Source: Nitrospira sp.
Lineage (GTDB): Bacteria > Nitrospirota > Nitrospiria > Nitrospirales > Nitrospiraceae
Length of the DNA stretch: 64,000 bases
Reading direction: 5' to 3'
Assembly: GCA_005116965.1 (NCBI GenBank)
Contig: SWDG01000022.1
Location: 118,768-182,767 of the forward strand
Shown here: piece by piece, positions 25,812 through 34,748 of the stretch
Numbering within the stretch: the first letter of the stretch is position 1
How the letters are laid out: every line of letters begins with the position of its first letter
The notes under the pieces: model-generated
Databases searched by the model: none
The model's input: the letters and a program-made list of their open reading frames with translations, nothing else
Told to the model about the DNA's origin: nothing
Translations under genes and position numbers: made by a program

Positions 25812-28697
25812 TCAGGCAGCTGCCTGACCGATCGGTTGATAGCCCTGCCGGTAGGATTCAAGCACACGAATGAGTCGTGTAACTTCAACTTCGAGCTGCG
25901 CGTAGACGGGAGGAGCGTCGTGGAGCACGTTGAGGCGACCAACGGCTTCGAGACGACCGGCGGTGAGTGCGACTTCGGAGGCGCAAAGGTTTCCGGCGGT
26001 GCCTTTGAAGGTGTGTGCCATCCGCTCGACTGTGACTGAGTCGGCATCGGCCAACGCCGTTCTGATGTCGGCCAGCATGGTCTGGTAGCGATCAAGAAAC
26101 AGGCAGACGAGTTGAGCGAATAATTCGCTGTCGCTGCCGATGTTCTGGTACATTTTGGCAGGGTCAAAGATTCCTCTGGTTGGGTCAGCCGTGGTGGGAA
26201 TTGGTTTATGCTTGCCGGTCACTACTGCATCTGGTGGCGTGGATATCCAACGAGCGAGGGTGTTCCGTAGTTCGTCTAGTTTGATCGGTTTGGCAAGATA
26301 ATCATCCATTCCGATTGTCAAACACCGCTCGCGATCCCCCTGCATGGCATTGGCGGTGACCGCAATGATCGGAATATGCGGAGTCGATTGTGGTGACGTG
26401 TCTGAATGGTTTGGGCTTCCAACGGGCACGTCATGCGATGCCATTGCCGCTTCATTTTTGCGAATGCATTGAGTTGTCTCAAATCCATCCATAACGGGCA
26501 TCTGACAATCCATCAGAATGGCGGCATAGTCTCCCTTGGTGAGGGCAGTCAGTGCTTCTTGACCGTTTTCGACGACGTCTGGCTGGTAGCCAAGTTTTTC
26601 CATCATCCGTACAGCGAGCTTTTGATTGACGATGTTGTCTTCCACGATCAAAATGCGTCGATGCTGCACATTCTCCGCGACCGTATGCCGAGTGACGAGT
26701 TGAGGCACGACCGAAAGAGTTTGAGCCGTCTGTGGCTCTTGGCTCTTAGGCAGACCGAGAACAGTCCGTAGACAGTCGCGTAATTCATCATGGCGGATGG
26801 GTTTCGGCAGGTAGCCCATCGCGCCCGCCTGGCGGGCCTGTTCCGCATGGCCACGCTGTAGGATCGAGGTCATCACGACGAGGCGAATGCCGGATCCAGC
26901 TGGGTGACTTTGCAGCTCTCGTGCAAGTTGCAACCCGTCCTTTCCAGGCATGATGACGTCCAAGATCGCGAGATCGTACGGCGTTCCCCGCTGCGCCGCC
27001 TCCGCGATGCGATGCAAAGCTGATTCGGCATCTTCTGCAAGGTCGTCCACCATTCCCCAACCGGATACCAGATGGTGGAGGATCACGCGATTCGACTCAT
27101 TGTCATCGACGATCAAGACACGCTTTCCGGTGAGATCTCCGGTCGGGAGAATCGCACATGGAGAATCGACTTGTTTCTGGAGGCGCGCGGTGCACCAGAA
27201 AGTGCTACCCTTTCCCTCAGTGCTGCGCACTCCGATCTGCCCACCCATTAATTCCACGAGTTGCTTGGAAATGGACAGGCCAAGGCCGGTGCCGCCATAT
27301 TTTCTGGTTGTGGAGCTGTCCGCCTGCACAAACGGACGGAACAGTTTGTCTTGAGTATTGGAATTGATTCCAATGCCGCTGTCCGTGACTTCGAAGCGAA
27401 TGACGGTTGTGTCGAGGAGGTCTTCTTCGAGATAGGCCTGCAGGGTCACCTCGCCCTTGTCCGTAAACTTCACCGCGTTGGCAACTAAATTGGTGAGTAT
27501 CTGACGTAGGCGACCTGGGTCACCTTTGAGTCCCGTCGGAACTGCGGCGTGTACCAGTCCAGTTAGCTCCAGCCCTTTCGTCTCTGCCCGCTCAGCGAAT
27601 TGTGCTAATACCTGCTCCACCGTGGTTCTCAGATTGAAGTCGAGGCGTTCCAGTTCCAGCTTTCCTGCCTCGATCTTGCTGCATTCGAGTACGTCGTTGA
27701 TCAGCTGCAACAGTGCTTCGCCGCATTGTCGAATGGTCTCTGCGTAGGATTGTTGTTCGGACGTCAAGGATGTCTCCATCAACAGGCTCGTCATGCCGAT
27801 CACCCCGTTCATGGGGGTGCGTAGTTCATGACTGATGGTCGCGAGAAATGCTGTCTTGACGCGTGCCGATTCCTTCGCCACCTCCAGGGCTTGGTCCAGG
27901 CAGCGGTTGCTCTGGAGAAGTTGGTCGGCGGAGAGTTGGAGCGCCTGCTGTGCCTTATGGACGCTCGTCATATCGGTCGCATAGCCTCGCACGACGCCAT
28001 GCGTGAGAACTGGGCAGAAGGTCCATGAAAAACTGGATTCGGGGAGCACAACGGCTTCATCATGAACGACATAGTTTGTGGCAAGACAGCGTTGCACGAT
28101 GTTCGGAAGGTTGCGCGGGGCGACGTTGGGAAATCCTTCGAGGCTATATCCGAATTGAGTGAGCAGTGAGATCATCGCTGGATTGGCATACAGCAGGCTC
28201 ATATGCCGGTCTAGTTCGATCATCGGTAAGGGACTTTCCTCAGCGATCGCGGCCAACCGATTGCAATCCTGCTCCAATTCTCGTTCATGAGACAAGTCTC
28301 GGATGCTGAGAATCAGTACAGTCTTCCCATCGAATGTACCGGGTGCGCAGGTCCATTCTATGGGAACGGGATGAGTTGCTTTCCGCAAGAGAAGATGATG
28401 CGTCACCGAAGTTGGACGGCGGCTTTTTAGTACTCCGTTCAGTTGTGCTGTAATAGTGCTGGAGTCTGATTTGGTGAGTGTCGACCATAGGGATGGAAAG
28501 GAGCGGACCGTGGAGGAAGGAAATCGTGGCCCGAGCAATCGATGACTCTCCCGATTAGCTGCCAGTACGGTGAGATCAGTATCAAGAATGACGGTGGCCA
28601 GTGGAAGCCCTTCGAGAAGATCGAGACTTGCCGACGCTGTAGGACGTGAAGCGGCAAGGCGACGTCCGACGCGTTTGCGTCCAGATGATTTCATCAT
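25812..28697 (-). CDS. Hybrid histidine kinase: PAS-PAS-HisKA-HATPase-REC-REC-HPt
   Basis: A 961-residue BarA-type phosphorelay kinase. Two PAS-like domains occupy about residues 25-130 and 150-260 and there is no clear membrane segment, so sensing may be cytoplasmic. The phospho-His is H290 in SHELRTPMNG. The HATPase has DSGIGI and GGTGLGLSISKQLVELMGG. Two receiver domains carry D580 (ILDVIMPGKDG) and D730 (LMDCQMPVMDG). The HPt histidine is H895 in AHTFKGTAGN. All phosphorelay residues look intact. The start overlaps the HD-GYP stop by four bases (ATGA), so both are one unit. Confidence 0.93.
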   Translation of the reverse strand: MMKSSGRKRVGRRLAASRPTASASLDLLEGLPLATVILDTDLTVLAANRESHRLLGPRFPSSTVRSFPSLWSTLTKSDSSTITAQLNGVLKSRRPTSVTHHLLLRKATHPVPIEWTCAPGTFDGKTVLILSIRDLSHERELEQDCNRLAAIAEESPLPMIELDRHMSLLYANPAMISLLTQFGYSLEGFPNVAPRNLPNIVQRCLATNYVVHDEAVVLPESSFSWTFCPVLTHGVVRGYATDMTSVHKAQQALQLSADQLLQSNRCLDQALEVAKESARVKTAFLATISHELRTPMNGVIGMTSLLMETSLTSEQQSYAETIRQCGEALLQLINDVLECSKIEAGKLELERLDFNLRTTVEQVLAQFAERAETKGLELTGLVHAAVPTGLKGDPGRLRQILTNLVANAVKFTDKGEVTLQAYLEEDLLDTTVIRFEVTDSGIGINSNTQDKLFRPFVQADSSTTRKYGGTGLGLSISKQLVELMGGQIGVRSTEGKGSTFWCTARLQKQVDSPCAILPTGDLTGKRVLIVDDNESNRVILHHLVSGWGMVDDLAEDAESALHRIAEAAQRGTPYDLAILDVIMPGKDGLQLARELQSHPAGSGIRLVVMTSILQRGHAEQARQAGAMGYLPKPIRHDELRDCLRTVLGLPKSQEPQTAQTLSVVPQLVTRHTVAENVQHRRILIVEDNIVNQKLAVRMMEKLGYQPDVVENGQEALTALTKGDYAAILMDCQMPVMDGFETTQCIRKNEAAMASHDVPVGSPNHSDTSPQSTPHIPIIAVTANAMQGDRERCLTIGMDDYLAKPIKLDELRNTLARWISTPPDAVVTGKHKPIPTTADPTRGIFDPAKMYQNIGSDSELFAQLVCLFLDRYQTMLADIRTALADADSVTVERMAHTFKGTAGNLCASEVALTAGRLEAVGRLNVLHDAPPVYAQLEVEVTRLIRVLESYRQGYQPIGQAAA

Positions 28698-29953
28698 GCA
28701 GCTCGTGAAAGGCCTTGGTCGAGGTGTATGCCGATATTGACTCGTTCTTTGCTTGGGTCTAGGACACGCAGCACCGTTCGGATCGTGTGGTCGGGAGATG
28801 GTGTCGCCAGGTCGATGTCAATCGGCGTGGCATACGAACCTCCTTGCGGGTCGGTTGTGACTTTGACCAGGGGTTTGAGTCGTTGCTGAGGGTTGACTCC
28901 GATGACGACCGCCTGTTCGCCGGTATTGAGTTTGACGAGGCTTCCGACTGGGTAGACTCCGATGCTTCGGATCAGGATCTCTACAAGGGATTTTTCAAAT
29001 AACCCTTGTTCTCCAGCCAAAAACAGTTGCCGAACGGCATCGTGTGGAATCATGGCCTGGCGTGTGCCGCGCCGACTCACCATGCCGTCATAAAAATCGA
29101 CGATGCCGACGATCTGCGCCAGGTGAAAAATCTGATCGTTGCCTAACTTGGCTGGATATCCGCTTCCATTGGCGCGCTCATGATGCTCTCTGACGATGCG
29201 TAAGACGTCCTCGTGCAGGCCTGGTTGCTCGGAAAGGAGTGCGACGCCAAGCTTACAATGCTGCTCGAGCAGGGTCTTATCTTGTCCGCTACATTCCTCC
29301 CGCTTGCGAACAAGATTTCGCGGGAGACGGACATATCCCGCGTCATGGAGTAACGCGCCCATGCCGATCTGTTCTTGTGCCGGTTGATCCAACCCGCTTT
29401 CAACGGCCACCACGAGCGACAAGATGCAGGTATCGAGTGCATGAGTCGTCAGTGAGCGGTCGAACTGCTTAATTTTCTGAATAGCGAGCTGAGTGGCCAT
29501 TGCCGCACGGTTGTTGAGAACTTGGTCCAACATGTGTGACACGATGGCTTTGGTGGCTTCGGGAGACGGAGGAATGCCACGCTCAAGATCCTCGAAAATG
29601 CGCTCAACCGCTTCTTGAGCCTGAGCGTAGATCACCGTGGAGGAATGATCGTGAGGTTCAGCCTCCGGCATCAGTTCGGGTGTGTGATCTGGAGGAGCTG
29701 GGATATCGGCATTGGGAGGTTGCTGGCTTGCAAGGTGTTGTGTAGTCGCTGGGGGCTCCGATGGGAGGTCTAGTCCTTTGCTGGTATCGATGCTCACCAT
29801 CCTGATCCCATGTTGCTTCATGAGTTGGATGGTCTGTTGATCTTTGACCAGGCGCTTATGGGAGAGGAAGGGGGTTCGGTACCACGGGACATCCATCTCT
29901 GTGATGAACATGCCAGGAATCAGCTGCTCGATTGGGATACGTTTTAATGTCAT
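28694..29953 (-). CDS. HD-GYP cyclic-di-GMP phosphodiesterase
   Basis: HD-GYP proteins hydrolyse c-di-GMP. The 419-residue protein has an N-terminal DUF3391-type region (IPIEQLIPGMFITEMDVPWY) and an HD-GYP domain at about residues 180-340. The HD pair is in LLHDAGYVRLP, and the second signature HHERANGSGYP begins at H257. The metal-binding residues look complete, so activity is likely. It is encoded upstream of the hybrid kinase with a four-base overlap, behind a near-perfect sigma-28 promoter. This links c-di-GMP breakdown to the motile stage. Confidence 0.93.
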   Translation of the reverse strand: MTLKRIPIEQLIPGMFITEMDVPWYRTPFLSHKRLVKDQQTIQLMKQHGIRMVSIDTSKGLDLPSEPPATTQHLASQQPPNADIPAPPDHTPELMPEAEPHDHSSTVIYAQAQEAVERIFEDLERGIPPSPEATKAIVSHMLDQVLNNRAAMATQLAIQKIKQFDRSLTTHALDTCILSLVVAVESGLDQPAQEQIGMGALLHDAGYVRLPRNLVRKREECSGQDKTLLEQHCKLGVALLSEQPGLHEDVLRIVREHHERANGSGYPAKLGNDQIFHLAQIVGIVDFYDGMVSRRGTRQAMIPHDAVRQLFLAGEQGLFEKSLVEILIRSIGVYPVGSLVKLNTGEQAVVIGVNPQQRLKPLVKVTTDPQGGSYATPIDIDLATPSPDHTIRTVLRVLDPSKERVNIGIHLDQGLSRAA

Positions 29954-30023
29954 AAGTCGTCGGACTCCTAGTCAGAGAAGGTCTCTAGTCGGACGTGGCG
30001 ACAGAGGAAAGATCCCACGGGCA

Positions 30024-30051
30024 TTATCGGCGGGGGAGGCCTCGAACTTGA
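30024..30051 (-). promoter_or_regulatory. Sigma-28 promoter for HD-GYP and kinase genes
   Basis: Read on the minus strand, TCAAG (30051-30047) is followed by N15 and GCCGATAA (30031-30024), the best match to the window consensus. The predicted start near 30017 gives a leader of about 64 bases before the HD-GYP ATG at 29953. It shows these two signalling genes are probably part of the FliA regulon. Confidence 0.78.
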
Positions 30052-30121
30052 TCGTGGTTTCTGCACCATGCCGTATTGTGATTGGTTTGCAGTCACGGCT
30101 CACGGCTCAGTGCGCTGAGAC

Positions 30122-30149
30122 TCAAGATTGACCGATGACGTTCCGATAG
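30122..30149 (+). promoter_or_regulatory. Sigma-28 promoter before the YcgR-like pilZ gene
   Basis: TCAAG at 30122 and TCCGATAG at 30142 are 20 bases apart. The predicted start near 30156 gives a leader of about 43 bases to the ATG at 30199. It diverges from the HD-GYP promoter only 71 bases away, so both could share regulation. Confidence 0.68.
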
Positions 30150-30198
30150 AGGTCATCAGAGTTGGTACGTGTCGGGTGATGGTGTTGGAGCGAGGGCT

Positions 30199-30921
30199 AT
30201 GAACGACATCGTAGTGTCCGTCCCCCCTGCAGCATCCTTTTTATCAGTCGGACTGGCGCTGAAACTGTCCTTCACGCGCGATCAGCAGAAGGTCATGTAC
30301 GGCACGACGCTTCTTGGATGGAAGGATCATGCGTGGCTTGTCTGTGAATGGCCGCTTCAGCTCGGCTATGACCAGCAGATTGCCGGTGGCACCCCATGCA
30401 CCGTTAGTTATTTGCATGACGGGAAGTTGGTCGGGTATCGCAGTGAAATACGTGAGCTGATTGCGTTGCCAGTTCCGTTGCTCTTTGTCGCCTACCCGAA
30501 AGCAGTCGAAGAGATGCATCTGCGGAAACATCTCCGTGTCTCTGCCAACGAACCGACCTTGATGATGCGAGCGACTCATGACAATCCGTCAGGATCCGCG
30601 CTGCCTACCACCGACTATTTCGGTGGTCTGTTAAAGGATCTCAGCGAGGGAGGGTGCAGTGTGCTCATGGTTCGCACACCAACCTGGCTTCGACCAGGCA
30701 CGACAGTGCACATGGAGTTCGAATTACCGGGCTTGGGGCATATCACCAATCTGACTGGTATCGTGAAAAATGCCGATACGCGGCAAGGTGGGGATATCAT
30801 CGGTATCGAGTTTCAATTCAATCAGACGGAGTACATCGAATATCGCGGATGGGGTGGGTCGGTTCGGCAGGCCATAGAACAATGGACAGCACAGAAATCC
30901 ATGCCGTCATTTCCAGAGTAG
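30199..30921 (+). CDS. YcgR-like PilZ protein, probable c-di-GMP flagellar brake
   Basis: YcgR-type proteins bind c-di-GMP and slow or bias the flagellar motor. The 240-residue protein has an N-terminal YcgR-like domain (about residues 1-110, with GYRSEIRELIALPVPLLFVA) and a C-terminal PilZ domain. The c-di-GMP motifs are intact: RKHLR (RxxxR) and DLSEGG (DxSxxG). The ATG at 30199 has GGAGCGAGG upstream, so I prefer it to a GTG ten codons earlier. Divergence from the HD-GYP gene and a sigma-28 site support a motility role. Confidence 0.87.
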   Translation: MNDIVVSVPPAASFLSVGLALKLSFTRDQQKVMYGTTLLGWKDHAWLVCEWPLQLGYDQQIAGGTPCTVSYLHDGKLVGYRSEIRELIALPVPLLFVAYPKAVEEMHLRKHLRVSANEPTLMMRATHDNPSGSALPTTDYFGGLLKDLSEGGCSVLMVRTPTWLRPGTTVHMEFELPGLGHITNLTGIVKNADTRQGGDIIGIEFQFNQTEYIEYRGWGGSVRQAIEQWTAQKSMPSFPE

Positions 30922-31072
30922 ACAGATCTCGCTCTCACCAAATAAGCCTTGACACCGTTCCATAGGGCAGTTCCTTCCCCTGCTGCGCGGAAAAACTTGC
31001 CGCCGAAGGCCGCTGTTCCTGATTCAACCCTCCGTTTTTACCCAAATCCTCAAGCATTCACCACTGTACGTC

Positions 31073-31088
31073 TGGCACACAACTTGAT
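31073..31088 (+). promoter_or_regulatory. Weak sigma-54-like site before the glycosylation island
   Basis: TGGCACACAACTTGAT has a perfect -24 TGGCAC and correct ten-base spacing, but the -12 element reads TTGA instead of TTGC. It lies 28 bases before the first island ATG. The gap 30922-31115 contains no other promoter I can recognise. Treat as a candidate only. Confidence 0.4.
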
Positions 31089-31115
31089 AGGCAGACAGTG
31101 AGAGGAGTAGCTCAC

Positions 31116-31598
31116 ATGCCCATCAGTCCCACTGTGTTGCTTGCCGAGGGAGTCATTATTCACCATCCTGAGTTGGTCAATCTCTACGGATGCTCTGTCG
31201 GAGAAGAGACCAAGATCGGTGCGTTCGTCGAGATTCAGAAGCGGGCGTGTATCGGTCGTCGATGTAAGATTTCTTCGCATTCGTTCGTCTGCGAGGGCGT
31301 GACGATCGAGGATGAAGTCTTCGTGGGGCACGGAGTCGTCTTCATCAACGATCGCTACCCGCGCGCTGCCATCGGAGATCGTCTTCAAACGGACCAGGAC
31401 TGGAGTGTCATTGGGACGGTCGTCAAGCGTGGTGCATCGATCGGGAGCGGGGCGGTCATTCTTTGCGGGGTGACGATTGGGGAAGAAGCCCAGATTGGAG
31501 CCGGGGCAGTGGTTACGCATGATGTCCCGCCTCGCGCCACGGTGACTGGAGTCCCTGCTCGCGTTGCAGTAGTTAATCATAGGGAGCATCGAGCATGA
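31116..31598 (+). CDS. Left-handed beta-helix sugar N-acetyltransferase (WbpD/WlbB-like)
   Basis: Hexapeptide-repeat acyltransferases of this type acetylate the 3-amino group of a UDP-sugar. The 160-residue protein shows repeated [LIV]GxxxxI units, for example CSVGEETKIGAFVEIQKRAC and GASIGSGAVILCGVTIGEEA, plus the loop FINDRYPRA usual in WbpD/WlbB-like enzymes. The ATG at 31116 has AGAGGAG upstream. It overlaps the next gene by four bases. The first three island genes together match the Wbp/Wlb D-B-E set, but substrate is not proven. Confidence 0.85.
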   Translation: MPISPTVLLAEGVIIHHPELVNLYGCSVGEETKIGAFVEIQKRACIGRRCKISSHSFVCEGVTIEDEVFVGHGVVFINDRYPRAAIGDRLQTDQDWSVIGTVVKRGASIGSGAVILCGVTIGEEAQIGAGAVVTHDVPPRATVTGVPARVAVVNHREHRA

Positions 31599-32632
31599 TC
31601 GGTATCGGAGTCATAGGATTTGGGTATTGGGGACCGAACCTTGTTCGCAATTTCCACGAGATGATGGATTCCCGCGTCTTAGCGGTGAGCGATCAGCGCA
31701 TGGATCGCCTGGCCCTCGCGGCGTCACGCTATCCAGGCATCGGCATCATGCAAAATCCAAGTGAGCTGATCCGGTCGCCTGCGGTTGACGCAGTCGTCAT
31801 CGCGACGCCGGTGTCCACGCATTTTCAATTGGCCATGGAAGCGCTCAGAGCAGGCAAGCATGTGCTTGTTGAAAAACCATTGGCCATGACAAGCGAACAG
31901 TCGTGGCAATTGATCGAGGAAGCCGAGAGACGTCACCTTGTACTCATGGTGGACCACACGTTTGTCTATACCGGCAGTGTACGGAAGATGAAGGAACTGA
32001 TCGATGCCGGCGAAGTGGGAGACCTCTACTACTACGATTCGGTCCGAGTGAATCTTGGATTATTTCAGCATGATGTCAATGTGCTCTGGGATCTTGCCGT
32101 GCACGATCTGTCTATCATGGATCATTTGTTGCCGACTCGTCCTCGGGCGGTTTCCGCGACCGGCATGCGCCATTTCACGCAGGAGCCTGAAAATATTGCG
32201 TATCTCACGCTGTTCTACGATTCCTCCCTTATTGCGCATATCCATGTGAACTGGCTGGCTCCTGTGAAAGTTCGGCGGACACTTATTGGGGGAAGTCAAA
32301 AAATGATCATCTACGATGATGTTGAGCCTAGTGAAAAGGTCAAGGTCTATGACAGGGGTGTGACCACAGAGTCTCAACAGGCTCACAGCGAGGTCGTCTA
32401 CAAAATGCAGATGGGCTACAGAGCCGGTGACATGTGGGCACCGCAGCTGGATTTGTCGGAAGCGCTCAAGACGGGAGCGCGACATTTTCTCGATTGCATC
32501 GCTCGATGCGAGGTGCCGGTGACTAATGGCGAGGTCGGTGCTCGCATCGTGCAAGTTTTAGAGGCGGCATCGCGGTCGATGCGCGATCGAGGACGGCTCA
32601 TTGAGCTTGACACGCTGAAGGTGGCTGCATGA
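31595..32632 (+). CDS. Gfo/Idh/MocA sugar-nucleotide dehydrogenase (WbpB/WlbA-like)
   Basis: Members of this family oxidise C3 of a UDP-sugar before transamination. The 345-residue protein has the NAD-binding start IGVIGFGYWGPNLVRNFHEM and the catalytic-region motif AGKHVLVEKPLAMT, with Lys of EKP as expected. The segment WDLAVHDLSIMDHLLP holds the conserved His/Asp region. It overlaps the acyltransferase upstream (ATGA) and the aminotransferase downstream. A UDP-sugar C6 dehydrogenase needed by the full WbpA-E pathway is not in this window. Confidence 0.87.
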   Translation: MIGIGVIGFGYWGPNLVRNFHEMMDSRVLAVSDQRMDRLALAASRYPGIGIMQNPSELIRSPAVDAVVIATPVSTHFQLAMEALRAGKHVLVEKPLAMTSEQSWQLIEEAERRHLVLMVDHTFVYTGSVRKMKELIDAGEVGDLYYYDSVRVNLGLFQHDVNVLWDLAVHDLSIMDHLLPTRPRAVSATGMRHFTQEPENIAYLTLFYDSSLIAHIHVNWLAPVKVRRTLIGGSQKMIIYDDVEPSEKVKVYDRGVTTESQQAHSEVVYKMQMGYRAGDMWAPQLDLSEALKTGARHFLDCIARCEVPVTNGEVGARIVQVLEAASRSMRDRGRLIELDTLKVAA

Positions 32633-33744
32633 TCCCATTTGTCGATCTTCAGGGACAATATCAAGCGATCCGTGATGAGGTCCGGGCATCGATCGATTCC
32701 GTTCTGGACAGTGGACAGTATGTCCTGGGTCCAGAAGTTATGTCGTTTGAAGAGGAATTCGCAGCTTATACGGGGACAGCCTTTGGGGTTGGAGTGAACT
32801 CTGGGACCAGCGCATTACATCTGGCCCTGCTGGCTGCGGGTGTTGGTCCTGGCGATGAAGTCATCACCGTCCCATTCACCTTCGTTGCAACGGTGGCTGC
32901 CGTGCGCTACGTAGGCGCGAGGCCAATCTTTGTGGATATTGAACCAGGCTCGTTCACAATGGATGTGGGCCAGCTTGAGGCTGCGCTCACCCCGCACACC
33001 AAGGCCATTATTCCGGTTCATCTCTATGGGCAATCGGTTGATATGGATCCGATTCTCGCAATAGCAAGGCGGCGCGGCATTGTAGTGATTGAAGATGCTG
33101 CACAGGCACACGGGGCTCGCTACAAGGGGCGTCCCGTCGGTGGACTGGGCGATTACGGGTGCTTTAGTTTTTATCCAGGGAAAAATCTTGGGGCCTATGG
33201 TGAGGGCGGCATGATCGTCACGAATGATGCCCAAGCGGCTGAACGTCTGCGCATGTTGCGCGATTGGGGAGCCAAAGAAAAGTATCACCACGAGTGCCTC
33301 GGATTCAATTATCGTATGGAAGGCATTCAAGGGGCTATTCTGCGCGTGAAACTGCGGCGATTGGACATCTGGAATAAGGCAAGGCGCACAGCGGCCACGC
33401 TCTATCATGAGTTCTTGAAGTCCGGACTTGTCACGGTGCCTTGGTTACGGCCTCACAACGAACATGTCTTTCACATCTACGCCGTACGCGTACGGGAACG
33501 AGAGGCACTCAGGCTGTTTCTGCAGAAGCGCGGCATTCAAACCGGGATTCACTATCCCATTCCCGTGCATTTGCAAAAAAGCTATTCAGATCCGAGGTAT
33601 CCGTCGGGGTCATTGCCCTGTGCCGAGGCCGCGTCTCGTGAAGTGCTATCGCTTCCACTGTTTCCAGAAATCACCAAGGCGCAGATCGAAACCGTCGCCC
33701 AGTCGGTAACCGAGTTTGTCGGATTGCAATCGGTGGCGGCATGA
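32629..33744 (+). CDS. DegT-family PLP sugar aminotransferase (WbpE-like)
   Basis: The enzyme probably installs an amino group on a keto-sugar nucleotide made by the upstream dehydrogenase. The 371-residue protein has the fold's hallmarks: GVNSGTSALHLALLAAGVGPGDEV, the IEDAAQAHGA segment and the PLP lysine K185 in FYPGKNLGAYGEGG. The start overlaps the previous stop by four bases, as does the end with the formyltransferase. Sequence pattern fits WbpE/WlbC-type enzymes acting at C3; exact sugar is not known. Confidence 0.9.
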   Translation: MIPFVDLQGQYQAIRDEVRASIDSVLDSGQYVLGPEVMSFEEEFAAYTGTAFGVGVNSGTSALHLALLAAGVGPGDEVITVPFTFVATVAAVRYVGARPIFVDIEPGSFTMDVGQLEAALTPHTKAIIPVHLYGQSVDMDPILAIARRRGIVVIEDAAQAHGARYKGRPVGGLGDYGCFSFYPGKNLGAYGEGGMIVTNDAQAAERLRMLRDWGAKEKYHHECLGFNYRMEGIQGAILRVKLRRLDIWNKARRTAATLYHEFLKSGLVTVPWLRPHNEHVFHIYAVRVREREALRLFLQKRGIQTGIHYPIPVHLQKSYSDPRYPSGSLPCAEAASREVLSLPLFPEITKAQIETVAQSVTEFVGLQSVAA

Positions 33745-34748
33745 AGGTGTTCTTCATCGGCGGCACAAAGCGAGGGGTTATGACACTGCAGGCGCTCATC
33801 GAACAGGGAGTGCATGTCGTTGGAGTTCTGAGCCTGACACAGGATGCGCATGAACAGGATCGTTGCGAAGGCCAGATAGAAGATCTCGCACACGCGCATG
33901 GCATCCCAGTACGCGAAGCGAAGTACGTGCGCGACGGCGCGCTGGGCCGATGGGCGGTAGAGGAAAGAGAGGCAGAGGCTGCTATTGGTGTCGGTGTGCG
34001 CATACTCCTACCCAAAGCGTTCTATATGGCCTTTCCACATGGCTGTTGGGGCATTCACGATAGTCTCTTGCCTGAGTATCGAGGCTTTGCGCCGCTGAAC
34101 TGGGCGATCCTCAACGATGAGGCACGTACCGGCGTGACCGTGTTTCAGATCTCGGACCAAATGGACGGAGGCGATATCCTGTTACAACAGGAAGTGTCCA
34201 TCGGACCAGCTGATACAGCCCCTCAAGTGTATGAGCGGATTTGCGACGCGACCGTATCGGTGGCGATCGAAGGAGTTCGGCAGCTGGCCGAGGGGCTGGC
34301 AAGGCCGATCCCACAAGACTACTCTGCAGGGTCCTTTACCTGCGCGCGCACTCCTGTCGATGGGCAGATCGATTGGACGCAGCCTTCACGCCGAGTCTTC
34401 AACCAGATCCGAGCGCTGACATTCCCTTACCCTGGGGCCTTTACACACTATCGGGGCCAGCGATTGATCGTCTTGGCCGCGGAAGAGATCGCGAATCCAC
34501 CCCGCTTCGCGGGACGGATTCCTGGTCGCGTTGTGAAAATTCTTGATGGTCTTGGGGTTGACGTCTTGACCGGAGACGGTGTGCTCAGAATCACCCAAAT
34601 CTCAATGGATGGCCGCGCCTCATCCCGAGCCGATAAAGTGATTCGATCGGTAAAGACGAGTCTTGGACTTACGGAATCGGATTTTCAAAACCGTATCGCT
34701 GAGCTGGAACGACGACTGGAGGCCATGACGGTTCATGCGACTCACTGA
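33741..34748 (+). CDS. Sugar N-formyltransferase-like protein, catalytic Asn replaced
   Basis: The 335-residue protein has an N10-formyl-THF formyltransferase N domain and a C-terminal Fmt-like domain. It most likely formylates an amino sugar, given its neighbours. The canonical N-x-H-x-S-LLP motif reads G104-I-H106-D-S-LLPEYRG, so the usual catalytic Asn is Gly. His106 and Asp142 (QMDGGDI) are kept. The loss may lower activity or mark a distinct subfamily. The end overlaps the next gene by 14 bases. It is not the housekeeping Met-tRNA enzyme by context. Confidence 0.82.
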   Translation: MKVFFIGGTKRGVMTLQALIEQGVHVVGVLSLTQDAHEQDRCEGQIEDLAHAHGIPVREAKYVRDGALGRWAVEEREAEAAIGVGVRILLPKAFYMAFPHGCWGIHDSLLPEYRGFAPLNWAILNDEARTGVTVFQISDQMDGGDILLQQEVSIGPADTAPQVYERICDATVSVAIEGVRQLAEGLARPIPQDYSAGSFTCARTPVDGQIDWTQPSRRVFNQIRALTFPYPGAFTHYRGQRLIVLAAEEIANPPRFAGRIPGRVVKILDGLGVDVLTGDGVLRITQISMDGRASSRADKVIRSVKTSLGLTESDFQNRIAELERRLEAMTVHATH

